Positions 9,646-19,209 of a stretch of DNA of 64,000 nt are shown piece after piece. The notes under the pieces were generated by a model that saw only the letters and a program-made list of their open reading frames with translations, made no database searches and was not told the DNA's origin. The position numbers and the translations under genes were made by a program. The stretch's first letter is position 1, and each line of letters begins with the position of its first letter. The DNA is taken from the NCBI RefSeq assembly GCF_003285545.1, contig NZ_QLNV01000003.1, positions 62,001-126,000 on the forward strand, written 5' to 3'. This DNA is from Sinomicrobium soli (GTDB lineage: Bacteria > Bacteroidota > Bacteroidia > Flavobacteriales > Flavobacteriaceae).

Positions 9646-10626
9646 ATGAAAGTTTCGATAAGTACCGCCGACGGAATAGAATTGAGATCTGAAAACTATT
9701 CATTCCATGAATTAAAAAGTGATGAACCCGTACGGGATACAATAACCACGTACAACAACGGTTATTTTAGTGGCACAGTACGCGAAATATCGTTTGGGGG
9801 CGTATTTATTGCCCACAGCAATTTGGCCGTGGAAAATTTAATGATAGGTGATTTCATCAGCGATACCGAAGCCATAGAGATCCATTTTATGCTGAAAGGA
9901 CATAGTTATGTGAAGGACAAAAATTCCGGATACCATATAGACGTTAATGCCAACACACATGATATTTTTTATATGAACGGAGTAGAAGGCCGCACTGAAT
10001 CAATTGGTGCTCCTATGGAATTCTTCCAGATCATTCTTTTGCCATCTTTTTACAAAAAACACTTCCCGTTTGATCTTCCGTCGATGGAAAATTTCCGGAA
10101 TGCGATAGAAAACAAATTGACGTATAAGATTATCTCTGATCACAAAGTCGCCATCAATTACGAAATCTATAAGGTTATTAATGATATACTGCAATGTCAT
10201 AGAACTGACGGGTTAAAAAAAATATATTTGGAATGTAAGATATTAGAACTTTTAATCTTGCAGATAGACAGCCTCACAGGGAATTTAAATAAGATGGTAA
10301 CCCCAAAAGCTGAAATAGAAAAAATATACGCCGCCAAAGAATATATTGAAAATAACCTGAACGAAAACTGTACGCTTATGGATATGGCACACAAGTTCAA
10401 CACCAATGAGTTTTCACTGAACAGTGGCTTTAAAAAACTTTTCGGAACAACGATATTTCAATACTGGTTAACGTGCCGATTAAAAAAAGCGGTCCATTTA
10501 ATAGAATATGAAAATCTAAATATCAATGAAGCTTCATACGAAGTTGGCTATAAAAACCCTCAACACTTTACAGCTGCATTTAAGCGTAAATATGGTTTTC
10601 TCCCGAGTAAACTCAAGAAAGAATAG
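9646..10626 (+). CDS. AraC-family regulator of the PchR/YbtA type
   Basis: 326 residues. The N-terminal two thirds form a ligand-binding domain without an obvious classical cupin signature; the C-terminal 100 residues hold the double helix-turn-helix (ENCTLMDMAHKFNTNEFSL ... NINEASYEVGYKNPQHFTAAFKRKYGFLPSKLKK). Family members such as PchR and YbtA bind a ferric siderophore and activate the matching receptor genes. It is divergent from the TonB receptor with abutting promoter boxes, so I infer that it activates the receptor/ABC operon when the siderophore is present and may repress itself. The start follows an A-rich leader (GATAACATAAGAGGGT). The ligand is not known. Confidence 0.85.
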   Translation: MKVSISTADGIELRSENYSFHELKSDEPVRDTITTYNNGYFSGTVREISFGGVFIAHSNLAVENLMIGDFISDTEAIEIHFMLKGHSYVKDKNSGYHIDVNANTHDIFYMNGVEGRTESIGAPMEFFQIILLPSFYKKHFPFDLPSMENFRNAIENKLTYKIISDHKVAINYEIYKVINDILQCHRTDGLKKIYLECKILELLILQIDSLTGNLNKMVTPKAEIEKIYAAKEYIENNLNENCTLMDMAHKFNTNEFSLNSGFKKLFGTTIFQYWLTCRLKKAVHLIEYENLNINEASYEVGYKNPQHFTAAFKRKYGFLPSKLKKE

Positions 10627-10844
10627 ATACTATAGATACTTCGCAAATACAGTTTTTGATTCACCTTGATTGCATAGGGCGGCTGGCATAGGAAAGCCAT
10701 TCACTATCAACAATACTATTTTCTCCAAACTTTACACCGAAGTTTTTCCACAGTTTTCACCACAGTCCTGTGGTAAACATCCCTTCCGTTTTAAATACCG
10801 AATTTGACAGATAGGTTTGTTTCATTAGTTTTTTTATCTGACTA

Positions 10845-10985
10845 TTACACTAATTCCACAAACTCTTTTTCAATCTCTCTAATCACTTTTTTCTGTATCT
10901 GTAGATCGGAGGTGGCTTTTTTCCATTTTCAAACTTTTGGATTGTAAAGCGTGATAGGTCTAATGCGTCTGCAGGGATCAATCAA
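10845..10985 (-). pseudogene. Possible remnant of an Xre-type helix-turn-helix protein
   Basis: The minus strand reads IPADALDLSRFTIQKFENGK, then after a one-base shift TSDLQIQKKVIREIEKEF and a stop at 10847-10845. The first part resembles the recognition helix and wing region of small HTH_Xre regulators (LSRxTIxxFENG). An upstream stop and the frameshift mean that no intact frame exists. Its position about 90 bp from a tRNA gene would suit a decayed mobile element, but the stretch is short and the match is by eye. The remainder of 10627-11013 shows no gene. Confidence 0.3.
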
Positions 10986-11013
10986 TTCAAATCAAATGAC
11001 TGCCCAAAAACAA

Positions 11014-11049
11014 CAAAACCCTGCAAATCATAGATTTTGCAAGGTTTTG
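11014..11049 (-). terminator. Hairpin terminator downstream of tRNA-Arg
   Basis: An inverted repeat (arms 11014-11027 and 11036-11049, one mismatch, 8-nt loop) lies 24 bp beyond the 3' end of the tRNA. On the minus strand it is followed by GTTGTTTTTGG. Confidence 0.6.
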
Positions 11050-11072
11050 ATAAGCATTGTAAATTTTAAAAG

Positions 11073-11146
11073 TGACCTCGCCAGGATTCAAACCTGGAAC
11101 CTCTTGAGCCGTAATCAAGTGCTCTATTCAGTTAAGCTACGAGGCC
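11073..11146 (-). tRNA. tRNA-Arg (anticodon ACG)
   Basis: The minus strand folds as a cloverleaf. The acceptor GGCCTCG pairs with CGAGGTC (one G-T), the D-arm is GCTTAACTGAATAGAGC, the anticodon stem CTTGA/TCAAG encloses the loop TTACGGC with anticodon ACG (11112-11110), and the T-arm is CCAGG-TTTGAAT-CCTGG. The discriminator base is A and no CCA is encoded. ACG would be edited to ICG and read CGU, CGC and CGA. Confidence 0.93.
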
Positions 11147-11336
11147 ATTTTGCGGGTGCAAATATATGTATATTTCCATCCCAAACAAAGAAAAACATAT
11201 AGAAAAGCAGAAGTTTTACTGCAGGTAAAAAGCACGCCTTCCCTATTTCCCTGAGAATAAATCAGAAGCAGGAGTTATGCCGGTATTTTTTGAATGGCCT
11301 GACTTATCCTTATTACCGGGATTCCTTGCTACCCTT

Positions 11337-14300
11337 CTAATCCGGTATTGCCACAGACGGTATCCCCAACAGACCGTTGTTTTCCACCAGTTTCTTATGG
11401 AGCAGTCCGCCCAGGTGGTACCTGTCTTTTTCCAGTACCCGAACAAATTCTTCCGTGGCCCGGCTGTACTCCCCTAATCCCAGTTTACCAAGACCTATAA
11501 GATAATGGCAGTGGATCTGGTTGCGCACGTTCAGATCTTCCTCCCAGATAAGCAGGTCGGGAAGTGAAACCGCAAAATAATCGATCTTTACCTGGTCTCC
11601 GGTATGCTGTTCTCCGTATTCGATAAGCTTTTGAAATCGCTGTCCGGCTTCTCCGGAATTGCCGAGTTTAAGGAAAGCTATTCCCTGGTAAAAGATCATG
11701 TCGGGCTGCTGGTCGTTATAGTAGAAAGCCGGCAGGGGTTCGGAGCTTCCACGGGTAGCTTTCTCCCAGCTCTTACGTGCCTTGTCACGATCTCCAAGAA
11801 CCTCGTAGGCACAACCTTCCCAGTAATGGATATCGTTCTCCTGTGCTCCCTGTAACTTGCCTTCCCCGAGATTATGGGGATAGGACCTGGCGGCCTGCAA
11901 ATGCTCCAGGGCTTCCCTGCCCTTCTGTCGGTACAAAAGGATCTTGGCCCGTTCCACATGCGCAGTAACATACTGCCCCGTAATTTTACCTTCTCCTCCT
12001 TCCCAGGGATGGAATTTTCGCGAGGCCAGAAGTTCAAGGGCCTTCTCATGAGCACCCGTAATATTGTACAGGGAAATTCGCTCCAGATAGAGGTCATCTC
12101 TCGTATCCACAAGTTCCAGGTTTGTTTCGAGAAACTGCAACCTCTCTTCTACGGGCCTGTTTATCTTCTTGTACAACTGGTCCAGTTCCATCAGGACACG
12201 GGCATTCTTATCCAGTTCGAAAGCGCTTTCCAGGTATGTTACGGCATCTTCCGGCCGGCCTGCCTTGTTGTAACAGATCAGGGCGAGGTTCCGGAGCACC
12301 AGGGGAAAATCACCATCCAGTGCACGGGAACGCTCCCAGCATTCGAGTGCGTCCTCATACTGCCTGCCGGCATACCAGAAGTTTCCCAGGTAATAGCCGG
12401 CCCTGCTGTCTTCCGGGTTCGCAGCCAGGGCAGCCTGCAAGGCTACAGCTTCTTCCGGCCTGTTCGGGAAACAATAGTCCGGGCTCATCAGGGATGCTTT
12501 TTTATACCACTCCAGGGCCTCCGTATCCCGGCCTGACAGTGCCTTGTACCAGCCTGTGAAATAGCATACCATAGGGTACACCTGCTCCTTGTCGCCAATA
12601 TGCAGTGACAGCAGGCCGGCCGCCTCTTCATAAAAGCCCGCCTGGGCGTAATCCAGGGAATATTCGATGTAATTATGAGGATTGTCCCTGATCAGTTCCT
12701 CAAATTGTTTTTTTACGGCAAGACTGTTTTCAAGCAGGTATTTTTCATACAGCGCACCGAAATTAAACCGGTCGATCCCGAGGGATTCCTCAATAAAAGC
12801 CGCAGCTTTCTCTCTCCTGCCGAGCTTTCGGAGCAGCATTACCTTCAAATGCCTGGCCTTGTGATTATGAGCATTCTTTACAAGCGATTTTTCTACCAGT
12901 TCCAGGGCATTTTCAAAATCCTGCCGGGCAGCATCGATCTGGGCTAGGTTAAAATACCCGGCATGCTGCCAGGCATCGTTCCAGCAAGCTTTATAAAAAG
13001 CTCCGTATGCCCGGTCCGTATCGCCGGTAAACCTGCAGGCCACCCCAAGGTTAAAATACGGTTCCCCGTCATAAGGATTGGGGTTTCTCTCCGTCAGGGT
13101 TTCGATAGCCCTTTCAAAATATGTTATCGCCTCTTCAGATTTTCCGCGTCTCAGAAGCCACAGTCCCATCGCGTTATTACAACGCACATCCCCTTTATCC
13201 CTGCGCAGGGCTTCCTTGTAATAACTGGTAGGGTCATAGGTAGCGTGACGATACTGTTCCAGGTGCAGCCCCCTGAGGAACAGTTGTTCATTATGTGCTA
13301 TCTCGGAAGGTGCCTTCGCAGCCCTGGCCGGCTCGGGCACTTCCCTTTTTCCGGGTTTTTCCGGGGTCCAGCTTACCAGTTTTTTTCCCGCATTGTTCTC
13401 TACCGTTACGGTGAGTTCGTGCAGTTCCGACGGTTCGATATCGAATTCAACTTCATATCCGGGACCGGGCTGAAGGTCGACGGTCTCGCTGAACAGACCC
13501 CGGGAAGCTTTCCGGAGGGTGATACGGCTGGCGGGATACGCCCCGGTAACATACACTTTCAGCATAACTCTTTTCCCGTGCAGCTCCAGGTTTACCAGGG
13601 CATCCCTGGTCGCATTTTTCACCATTCCTACCGTCTGATAGGGCATGAAATATTGCCGGAACGTTTTTTCTTCATAAGGCTGTAACCAGGTAAAATCCGG
13701 CTGGTTATCGGTATAAACCCCACACATAAGCTCTATATAAGGGCCGTCGGTATCCGTTAGGTTTCTGTCCCAGGCATGCCCGAAATCCCCGTTGCCCCAG
13801 GTCCACTGTTTTTTACCCGGAGATACATGATGATCTGCCACATGCAGTAATCCTGCCCGGGTATCATTTTCATATCCTCCCACGAAGTCGTAATCAGAAG
13901 TAATAGCCATATACGAGGTAGGCACGGGGATGTTCTTGTATTTCGAAATATCCACTCCTGCCGAATAATCCACTTTGTAATAGGTACCGGTAGCGATGGG
14001 AAACTCCGAAACATCCCTTTTTCCATGATCAAAAACAGCATTTACATCGGGCGGAAACACCGACTGGTACTCATCATTCACAGCTACTGCCGGGTTGGCC
14101 CACCACAAAAAGGTTTGCGGATGGGGCGTGCGGTTATACACCTGTCCCCTGATCTCCAGGTAGGCCTTGTCCGGATAGAGTGTAAACCCGGCCATGCCCT
14201 TGGTGCGGAACATGCGCTCCACTTCACTGACCCACACGGTTTTACTTCCGTCTTCATTCTCTTCGATAGAAAAATCCACTGCATCATAGGTACTCGGACG

Positions 14301-14669
14301 GTGGTGCTGGGGCCAGTTAAACTCTATCCCTCCCGAGATCCACGGACCCGTAAGCCCTACCAGGGCAGGCTTTATAACATGGTTGTAATAGACAAAATGA
14401 CGTTCCTTCAGCTTGTCGTAAGCCATCTGTATCCGTCCTCCGAGGGCAGGCAGGATCATGATTTTCAGAAAATCATTCTCCAGGAAAATAACCTCCCATT
14501 CCTTATCGGTCTTTTCATCGGCAATCTTTTCGATCACCGCATTGGGATATACGGCTCCGCTGCTTCCCTGGTACACCCGTTTTTCCAGAAAAATAGGATA
14601 TTTCTCCGGCTCTCCCACCTCATAGGTGGGAATGACCCGTTTTTCCTTCCATACCTTAACTGTCTTCAT
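11337..14669 (-). CDS. DUF5107 domain protein with long TPR tail
   Basis: 1110 residues with no signal peptide. The N-terminal third (about 40-340) is the DUF5107 fold, related to galactose-mutarotase-type beta-sandwiches, with LPALGGRIQMAYDKL and the WPQHHRPSTYDAVDF segment. A linker (about 345-450) is followed by many TPR-like helical pairs (for example YDGEPYFNLGVACRFTGDTD and AGYYLGNFWYAGRQYEDALE) up to the end. The family is common in Bacteroidota and Firmicutes sugar loci, but its reaction is not established. It is the last gene of a leftward group with a sugar symporter (14-bp overlap) and a GH2 enzyme, so I infer a role in handling the sugar released by GH2, perhaps sugar binding or anomer conversion coupled to protein interaction. 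Confidence 0.85.
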   Translation of the reverse strand: MKTVKVWKEKRVIPTYEVGEPEKYPIFLEKRVYQGSSGAVYPNAVIEKIADEKTDKEWEVIFLENDFLKIMILPALGGRIQMAYDKLKERHFVYYNHVIKPALVGLTGPWISGGIEFNWPQHHRPSTYDAVDFSIEENEDGSKTVWVSEVERMFRTKGMAGFTLYPDKAYLEIRGQVYNRTPHPQTFLWWANPAVAVNDEYQSVFPPDVNAVFDHGKRDVSEFPIATGTYYKVDYSAGVDISKYKNIPVPTSYMAITSDYDFVGGYENDTRAGLLHVADHHVSPGKKQWTWGNGDFGHAWDRNLTDTDGPYIELMCGVYTDNQPDFTWLQPYEEKTFRQYFMPYQTVGMVKNATRDALVNLELHGKRVMLKVYVTGAYPASRITLRKASRGLFSETVDLQPGPGYEVEFDIEPSELHELTVTVENNAGKKLVSWTPEKPGKREVPEPARAAKAPSEIAHNEQLFLRGLHLEQYRHATYDPTSYYKEALRRDKGDVRCNNAMGLWLLRRGKSEEAITYFERAIETLTERNPNPYDGEPYFNLGVACRFTGDTDRAYGAFYKACWNDAWQHAGYFNLAQIDAARQDFENALELVEKSLVKNAHNHKARHLKVMLLRKLGRREKAAAFIEESLGIDRFNFGALYEKYLLENSLAVKKQFEELIRDNPHNYIEYSLDYAQAGFYEEAAGLLSLHIGDKEQVYPMVCYFTGWYKALSGRDTEALEWYKKASLMSPDYCFPNRPEEAVALQAALAANPEDSRAGYYLGNFWYAGRQYEDALECWERSRALDGDFPLVLRNLALICYNKAGRPEDAVTYLESAFELDKNARVLMELDQLYKKINRPVEERLQFLETNLELVDTRDDLYLERISLYNITGAHEKALELLASRKFHPWEGGEGKITGQYVTAHVERAKILLYRQKGREALEHLQAARSYPHNLGEGKLQGAQENDIHYWEGCAYEVLGDRDKARKSWEKATRGSSEPLPAFYYNDQQPDMIFYQGIAFLKLGNSGEAGQRFQKLIEYGEQHTGDQVKIDYFAVSLPDLLIWEEDLNVRNQIHCHYLIGLGKLGLGEYSRATEEFVRVLEKDRYHLGGLLHKKLVENNGLLGIPSVAIPD

Positions 14670-16086
14670 TTTCTTTTTCGTTTTGTGTAAATTGTTGTTC
14701 TATATCTTCAAGGCTTTTGTTTTTGGTTTCCGGGAGCCGCCTCCTGATATAAAGGAAACCGGCAATGCAGATAACGCTGTACACCCAGAAAGTACCGTGT
14801 GCCCCCAGCTTACTGTTTAACAATGGAAAAGTATATGTCAGCACAAAAGAGGCTACCCATAGGCTCAGGGTAGCCAGCGACATGGCCACACCTCTTACCC
14901 TGTTCGGAAATATTTCGGACAGTACCACCCAGGTAACCGGTGCCAGGGACATCGCATATACTGCTATTCCGGCTATGACCAGCAAGAGTACGGGCCACCC
15001 TGTAAACTCCATGTAATACATACTCCCGATAAGAATATAGATCACGGCAAGCCCTCCCGATCCCACAAGCATCAGCGTTCTCCGCCCCCAGTGATCCACG
15101 GTACGCATGGCGACAAAAGTGAATATGAGATTTACACTTCCGGTGATCACGATGTTCATGAACATGTCGTTAATATCATAACCCGCCGCCGAAAAGACCT
15201 CCTGCGCATAATTAAAGATAATGTTGATACCGCACCACTGTTGAAATACGGCCAGTACGATCCCGATAATAAGGATGGGGGCCACCCCGGAGCTCATGAG
15301 TTCCCCGTAGCGCACTTTGCCCCGGCTATCGCTGCGAAGTACCCGCCTGATATGTTCCAGTTCTGTCCGGGCGTATTCAAGTCCTCCGATCCTGCCAAGT
15401 ATGACCTCCGCTTTCCGGTCTTTGTCCAGTCTCGCCAGGAAGCGCGGACTTTCCGGAACGAGAAACATCAGTCCCAGAAATAAAAGCGACGGGACGAGTT
15501 CTGCCCAGAACATCCAGCGCCATCCGTGTTGTACGTTCCACGAGTCCAGAAGGGCCGTATGAACCTGTGTATCTTCCACAGGCCGGGCAATCATCAGGTT
15601 CGTGATCTGGGCTGCAAGGATACCGATCACAATGGTCAGCTGATTGATCGATACGAAACGCCCCCTGAATTCAGCCGGAGAGACCTCGGCGATATATATG
15701 GGCGACAAGGTAGAGGCAAGCCCTATACCTATGCCCCCGACGATCCTGTAAATAATAAAGTAGTTAAAATTATCCGTATATCCTGTTCCGTATGCCGAGA
15801 CCGTAAACAATATGGCGGCCAGTATCAGCAGCGGTTTCCGGCCATACTTGTCCGACAGCACCCCGGAAACCACGGCACCGGCTATACAACCTGTCAGGGC
15901 ACTGCTCATCGCCCATCCCTGAAGTGAGGGAACAGCGTCGATGTCGAAATAAATTTCGTAAAACGGTTTGGCTCCCCCGATCACTACCCAGTCGTACCCG
16001 AACAGCAGCCCTCCCATGGCGGAAATAACAGCCAGGGAAAAGACATATAACATGTTATATCCTTTCCTTTTATACATCTGTTCCAT
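14656..16086 (-). CDS. Sugar porter MFS transporter (sugar:H+ symporter)
   Basis: About 476 residues and 12 membrane helices. Sugar-porter signatures are visible: GGLLFGYDWVVIGGAKPF in helix 1, GVLSDKYGRKPLL after helix 2, YIAEVSPAEFRGRFVSINQL after helix 4, QQWCGINIIFNYAQEVF in helix 7, DHWGRRTLMLVG, and VVLSEIFPNRVRGVAMS near helix 10. These are the hallmarks of the XylE/GalP/AraE family. I start at ATG 16086 (MEQMYKRKG); the frame is open further upstream but carries no membrane-protein-like sequence. The 3' end overlaps the DUF5107 gene by 14 bp, and the GH2 gene lies upstream, so it probably imports the monosaccharide produced by GH2. The exact sugar cannot be told. Confidence 0.9.
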   Translation of the reverse strand: MEQMYKRKGYNMLYVFSLAVISAMGGLLFGYDWVVIGGAKPFYEIYFDIDAVPSLQGWAMSSALTGCIAGAVVSGVLSDKYGRKPLLILAAILFTVSAYGTGYTDNFNYFIIYRIVGGIGIGLASTLSPIYIAEVSPAEFRGRFVSINQLTIVIGILAAQITNLMIARPVEDTQVHTALLDSWNVQHGWRWMFWAELVPSLLFLGLMFLVPESPRFLARLDKDRKAEVILGRIGGLEYARTELEHIRRVLRSDSRGKVRYGELMSSGVAPILIIGIVLAVFQQWCGINIIFNYAQEVFSAAGYDINDMFMNIVITGSVNLIFTFVAMRTVDHWGRRTLMLVGSGGLAVIYILIGSMYYMEFTGWPVLLLVIAGIAVYAMSLAPVTWVVLSEIFPNRVRGVAMSLATLSLWVASFVLTYTFPLLNSKLGAHGTFWVYSVICIAGFLYIRRRLPETKNKSLEDIEQQFTQNEKENEDS

Positions 16087-16190
16087 AAAATCCTTATGAT
16101 TTATACTTAATAGTCTTTCCTTCGCGCCCCCGTACCTGCAGAACGGAACAGCGAACTGCCACAACTGCGATACTCCTTAATGGGGATCGG

Positions 16191-19004
16191 TTATTCATAA
16201 ATATCGTATTCCCGGGTTTCCAGTTCCCGGTCTGAAAATATGAATTTCCTGAACCGGTCATAATCCATTTCCGTATCCGGATCAAATCCGCCGGATGCCA
16301 TATATTTTAGCAGGCTGTATTTCAGTTGCCGGGCTACAGGACGATGCTCCAGCTTGTTCCTGAGGTCGATACTGCTGAAGATCAGCTTCCCTTTCCCTAC
16401 CCTGCATTCGAAGACCGTAGCCATATTCCTGTTCTTATAAAAATTATCGATCATTCTTACCAGGGGGCGTACCTGCAGGGAATCGAACCGGACAGACCGG
16501 GCATTGACACTCGGGTCCCACCATTGCCAGTCGGAATGAAAGCCGGTTGGAAAATACTCGAAAGCCTTATGATCGGGATCTACCAGTACGCCCATAGTAC
16601 CCGGCTGGTTCGGAAAATGGACAGGGCTCCAGAACACAGGCAGGAATTTCCCGTCTACCCCCTTAATATGACGCAAGTCAGGGTTGAGCAGGACATTTTT
16701 TCCCTCTTTCAGTGCTTTTTCGGCTTCGTCATACGAGCCGGTAAAAACCGTCGCTCCCGTCTCCATGTCCAGCTCCCTGGGATATACCCAGATATTCCAG
16801 TGGTTCCTGTAGGGTGTTCCCGCCAGGGATATTTCCAGCTCAAGCTGTTTTGCTTCACCGATCTGCGAAAGGTCACAGGAAAACTCTCCTATACCGATCA
16901 CATTATCTACGGGCAGATGTGCTGCTTTAAAATCCTGTCGGGCCACCACCTTTTTTCCGTCCTTCAAGGTCAGTTGTATATCCTGATCCTGTAATTCCTT
17001 ATAAAAATTGGCGATCTCTACCGTTGCAACAAACTTTTCATCGTTACCGTAAACCGCTTTCTCAAACCTGGCCAGGGGCACAAGTTCGCTATTGAACCGG
17101 CGGAATTCTTCCGGGGTGATGACGCCCTTAGACTCCCAGAAAGCATTCAGCAATCCCACAATAGCGGTACCCTGACCGGGAAAATCCTGTAACTGCAGTA
17201 GCTGAAAACCGTCGAACCCCCTGGTCTTTAATGCGCGTTCTATCTCCTCCTTATACAAAATCGCTGCGAATTTTCCGGTAGCCTGCAGATAGTCTTCCGC
17301 CAGGGGTAACAGCCCTTTCCGCTCCATGTCTTCTCTGATCGCCGTAAAATTCACGGGCTCCAGGTTACCTGTATACCGGTCTATTTCGGAAAAGTCGGGA
17401 AATACCGTGTACTGGCCGATCTCGTGAGAAATGACCGGAACACCGACATTCCGGATGTTTTCGGAAAAATCCCGGTTGAAGGCGGGGCTTTCATCATTGA
17501 ATATTTTCTGTCCTCTCACCCAGCCGTCGTCCGTCCACTGCGTCACAAGATAATCGTCATGAGGACGGGGCATTGCGCCGAAATCTTCCTGAAACGAAAA
17601 GGTAGTGGCCGTATACAGATGCCTGTTGTCTTTTTGTTTTAAATGCTCCACAAAATCGGTCATCCACCTGGCATCACCCTGTAATTCATTGCCCAGCGAC
17701 ATCAATACGAAAGACGGATGATTCCCGTATTCTTCCAGCAAACGATCGGCCTCGGCCTTCAGAAAATCATTGGTTTCTTTATCTTCCCCCACCTTCAGGC
17801 TCCACAGCGGAAGCTCCACCTGCAGGTAAAAACCGGCTTCATCAGCCGCTTTAAAGGCTGCCGAAGGCGGACAATAGGAATGAAACCTGAGATGATTAAG
17901 CCCGTAACTCTTAGCCGTAGCAATAAGTTCTTTCCATTCCTGCTCACCCGTCGGAGGATACCCCGTAAGGGGAAAAATGGCGCATTCCAGGTTTCCCCGA
18001 AGAAATATCCGCTGCCCGTTGAGCATCAGCACACCGTCTTTACGGGAAATCCGGGAAAAACCGAATTTCTGCTCTTTCCTGTCCAGTACCCGGCCGGTAT
18101 CGTTCAGGGAAACATCAAGAGTATATAACAGAGGGGTAAATTCATTCCACAGTTCCGGGTCTGCAACCGGGATCGTGAGATCAAAAGCAGCTCCGCCGGC
18201 CACTTCACCGAAAGCTTTTTTACCTGTTACCGGCACTTCTTTTCCCGAAGGGTCCGTCAGCCCGTACTCCAGGGTTCCGGAAAAATTTTCGCCTCCCGAT
18301 ATCCTTCCCCTTATCCTGATCTCCGATTGCTCCGGGTCGGGGTAGACCTGCAGGCTTTCTATCCGGACGGGATCGGATGCCTTCAGCACCATATCGCCCA
18401 GGATACCGTTCCATTTTACCTGGGTATGATTGGTATAGGCATGTGCCAGGCTCTGCATTTCCTTCTCCGGGTAGGTATCGCTGTGCACATTGATGCCGGG
18501 CAGTTTGTCTCCATTGTCTATCCTTATGGCAATACGGTGTTTTCCCGGGCTGAGATCATCCGAAAGGTCGTACCGGTGAGGAGCTATCAGGCTGTTCCGG
18601 GAATCCACTTTTTTACCGTCGATCCACACCGTCGACTCCCAGAGCACCCTTTCCAGTTTCAGTTCGATATGCTGCCCTTCCCAATATTCGGGGATCTCTA
18701 TCTCCCGCTGATACCAGGCTTTACCGATATAGGAATGTTTCTGGTGAAGCCCGGTCAATACATGCCTGTTCATTTCGGGCTTGAGGTCGAGTACCGTCCC
18801 GATATCATTATCTTCCAGGGTTCCGGGCAACTGTAGCTTTCCTTCGTAATTCCCGGTGGCCCAGCCTTCGCTTTCACCGGTGCCCTCAGGGTCCGGCCTG
18901 TATTGCCATGTTCCTGCCAGGTCCAGTTCGGATATCCGGTTTTCGGTACAGCCCGTGAAAAACAGTAATAATAAGGACAGGGAGATAAAAAATTCTGGTC
19001 GCAT
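16191..19004 (-). CDS. Glycoside hydrolase family 2 lipoprotein
   Basis: 937 residues. The N-terminus MRPEFFISLSLLLLFFTGC is a lipoprotein signal with Cys19. A jelly-roll sugar-binding domain follows (LAGTWQYRPDPEG ... WYQREIEIPEYWEGQ), then an immunoglobulin-like domain and a TIM barrel (from about 340). The general acid/base is Glu440 in SLGNELQG and the nucleophile Glu528 in SHEIGQY, both intact. GH2 covers beta-galactosidase, beta-glucuronidase, beta-mannosidase and others, and the sequence does not decide among them. It is the first gene of the leftward group with a sugar symporter and the DUF5107 protein, and an AraC regulator lies 205 bp upstream on the same strand. There is no SusC/SusD pair, so this is not a classical polysaccharide utilisation locus. 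Confidence 0.9.
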   Translation of the reverse strand: MRPEFFISLSLLLLFFTGCTENRISELDLAGTWQYRPDPEGTGESEGWATGNYEGKLQLPGTLEDNDIGTVLDLKPEMNRHVLTGLHQKHSYIGKAWYQREIEIPEYWEGQHIELKLERVLWESTVWIDGKKVDSRNSLIAPHRYDLSDDLSPGKHRIAIRIDNGDKLPGINVHSDTYPEKEMQSLAHAYTNHTQVKWNGILGDMVLKASDPVRIESLQVYPDPEQSEIRIRGRISGGENFSGTLEYGLTDPSGKEVPVTGKKAFGEVAGGAAFDLTIPVADPELWNEFTPLLYTLDVSLNDTGRVLDRKEQKFGFSRISRKDGVLMLNGQRIFLRGNLECAIFPLTGYPPTGEQEWKELIATAKSYGLNHLRFHSYCPPSAAFKAADEAGFYLQVELPLWSLKVGEDKETNDFLKAEADRLLEEYGNHPSFVLMSLGNELQGDARWMTDFVEHLKQKDNRHLYTATTFSFQEDFGAMPRPHDDYLVTQWTDDGWVRGQKIFNDESPAFNRDFSENIRNVGVPVISHEIGQYTVFPDFSEIDRYTGNLEPVNFTAIREDMERKGLLPLAEDYLQATGKFAAILYKEEIERALKTRGFDGFQLLQLQDFPGQGTAIVGLLNAFWESKGVITPEEFRRFNSELVPLARFEKAVYGNDEKFVATVEIANFYKELQDQDIQLTLKDGKKVVARQDFKAAHLPVDNVIGIGEFSCDLSQIGEAKQLELEISLAGTPYRNHWNIWVYPRELDMETGATVFTGSYDEAEKALKEGKNVLLNPDLRHIKGVDGKFLPVFWSPVHFPNQPGTMGVLVDPDHKAFEYFPTGFHSDWQWWDPSVNARSVRFDSLQVRPLVRMIDNFYKNRNMATVFECRVGKGKLIFSSIDLRNKLEHRPVARQLKYSLLKYMASGGFDPDTEMDYDRFRKFIFSDRELETREYDIYE

Positions 19005-19209
19005 ATCAAATTGGTGTTAAAATACAAATCGGTTCTGACCCGGTTTATGACGCTTCCGTATAAGCATCATACGATATTACGAAGATCAAAATTCCCTGCT
19101 ACCCGCGGAATAGACAAAAATCAAATATTCATGGACAATCCTATTAAAAAAACAGGATTTATCAAAAAAACACCCTCTGATATGAAAAACCCTTTTAAAA
19201 TCCCTTTAA

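Noticed and set aside
16020-16060. ACATATAACATGTTATAT palindrome as a regulatory site
   Set aside because: It lies inside the coding region of the sugar symporter near its start and is not repeated elsewhere in the window.
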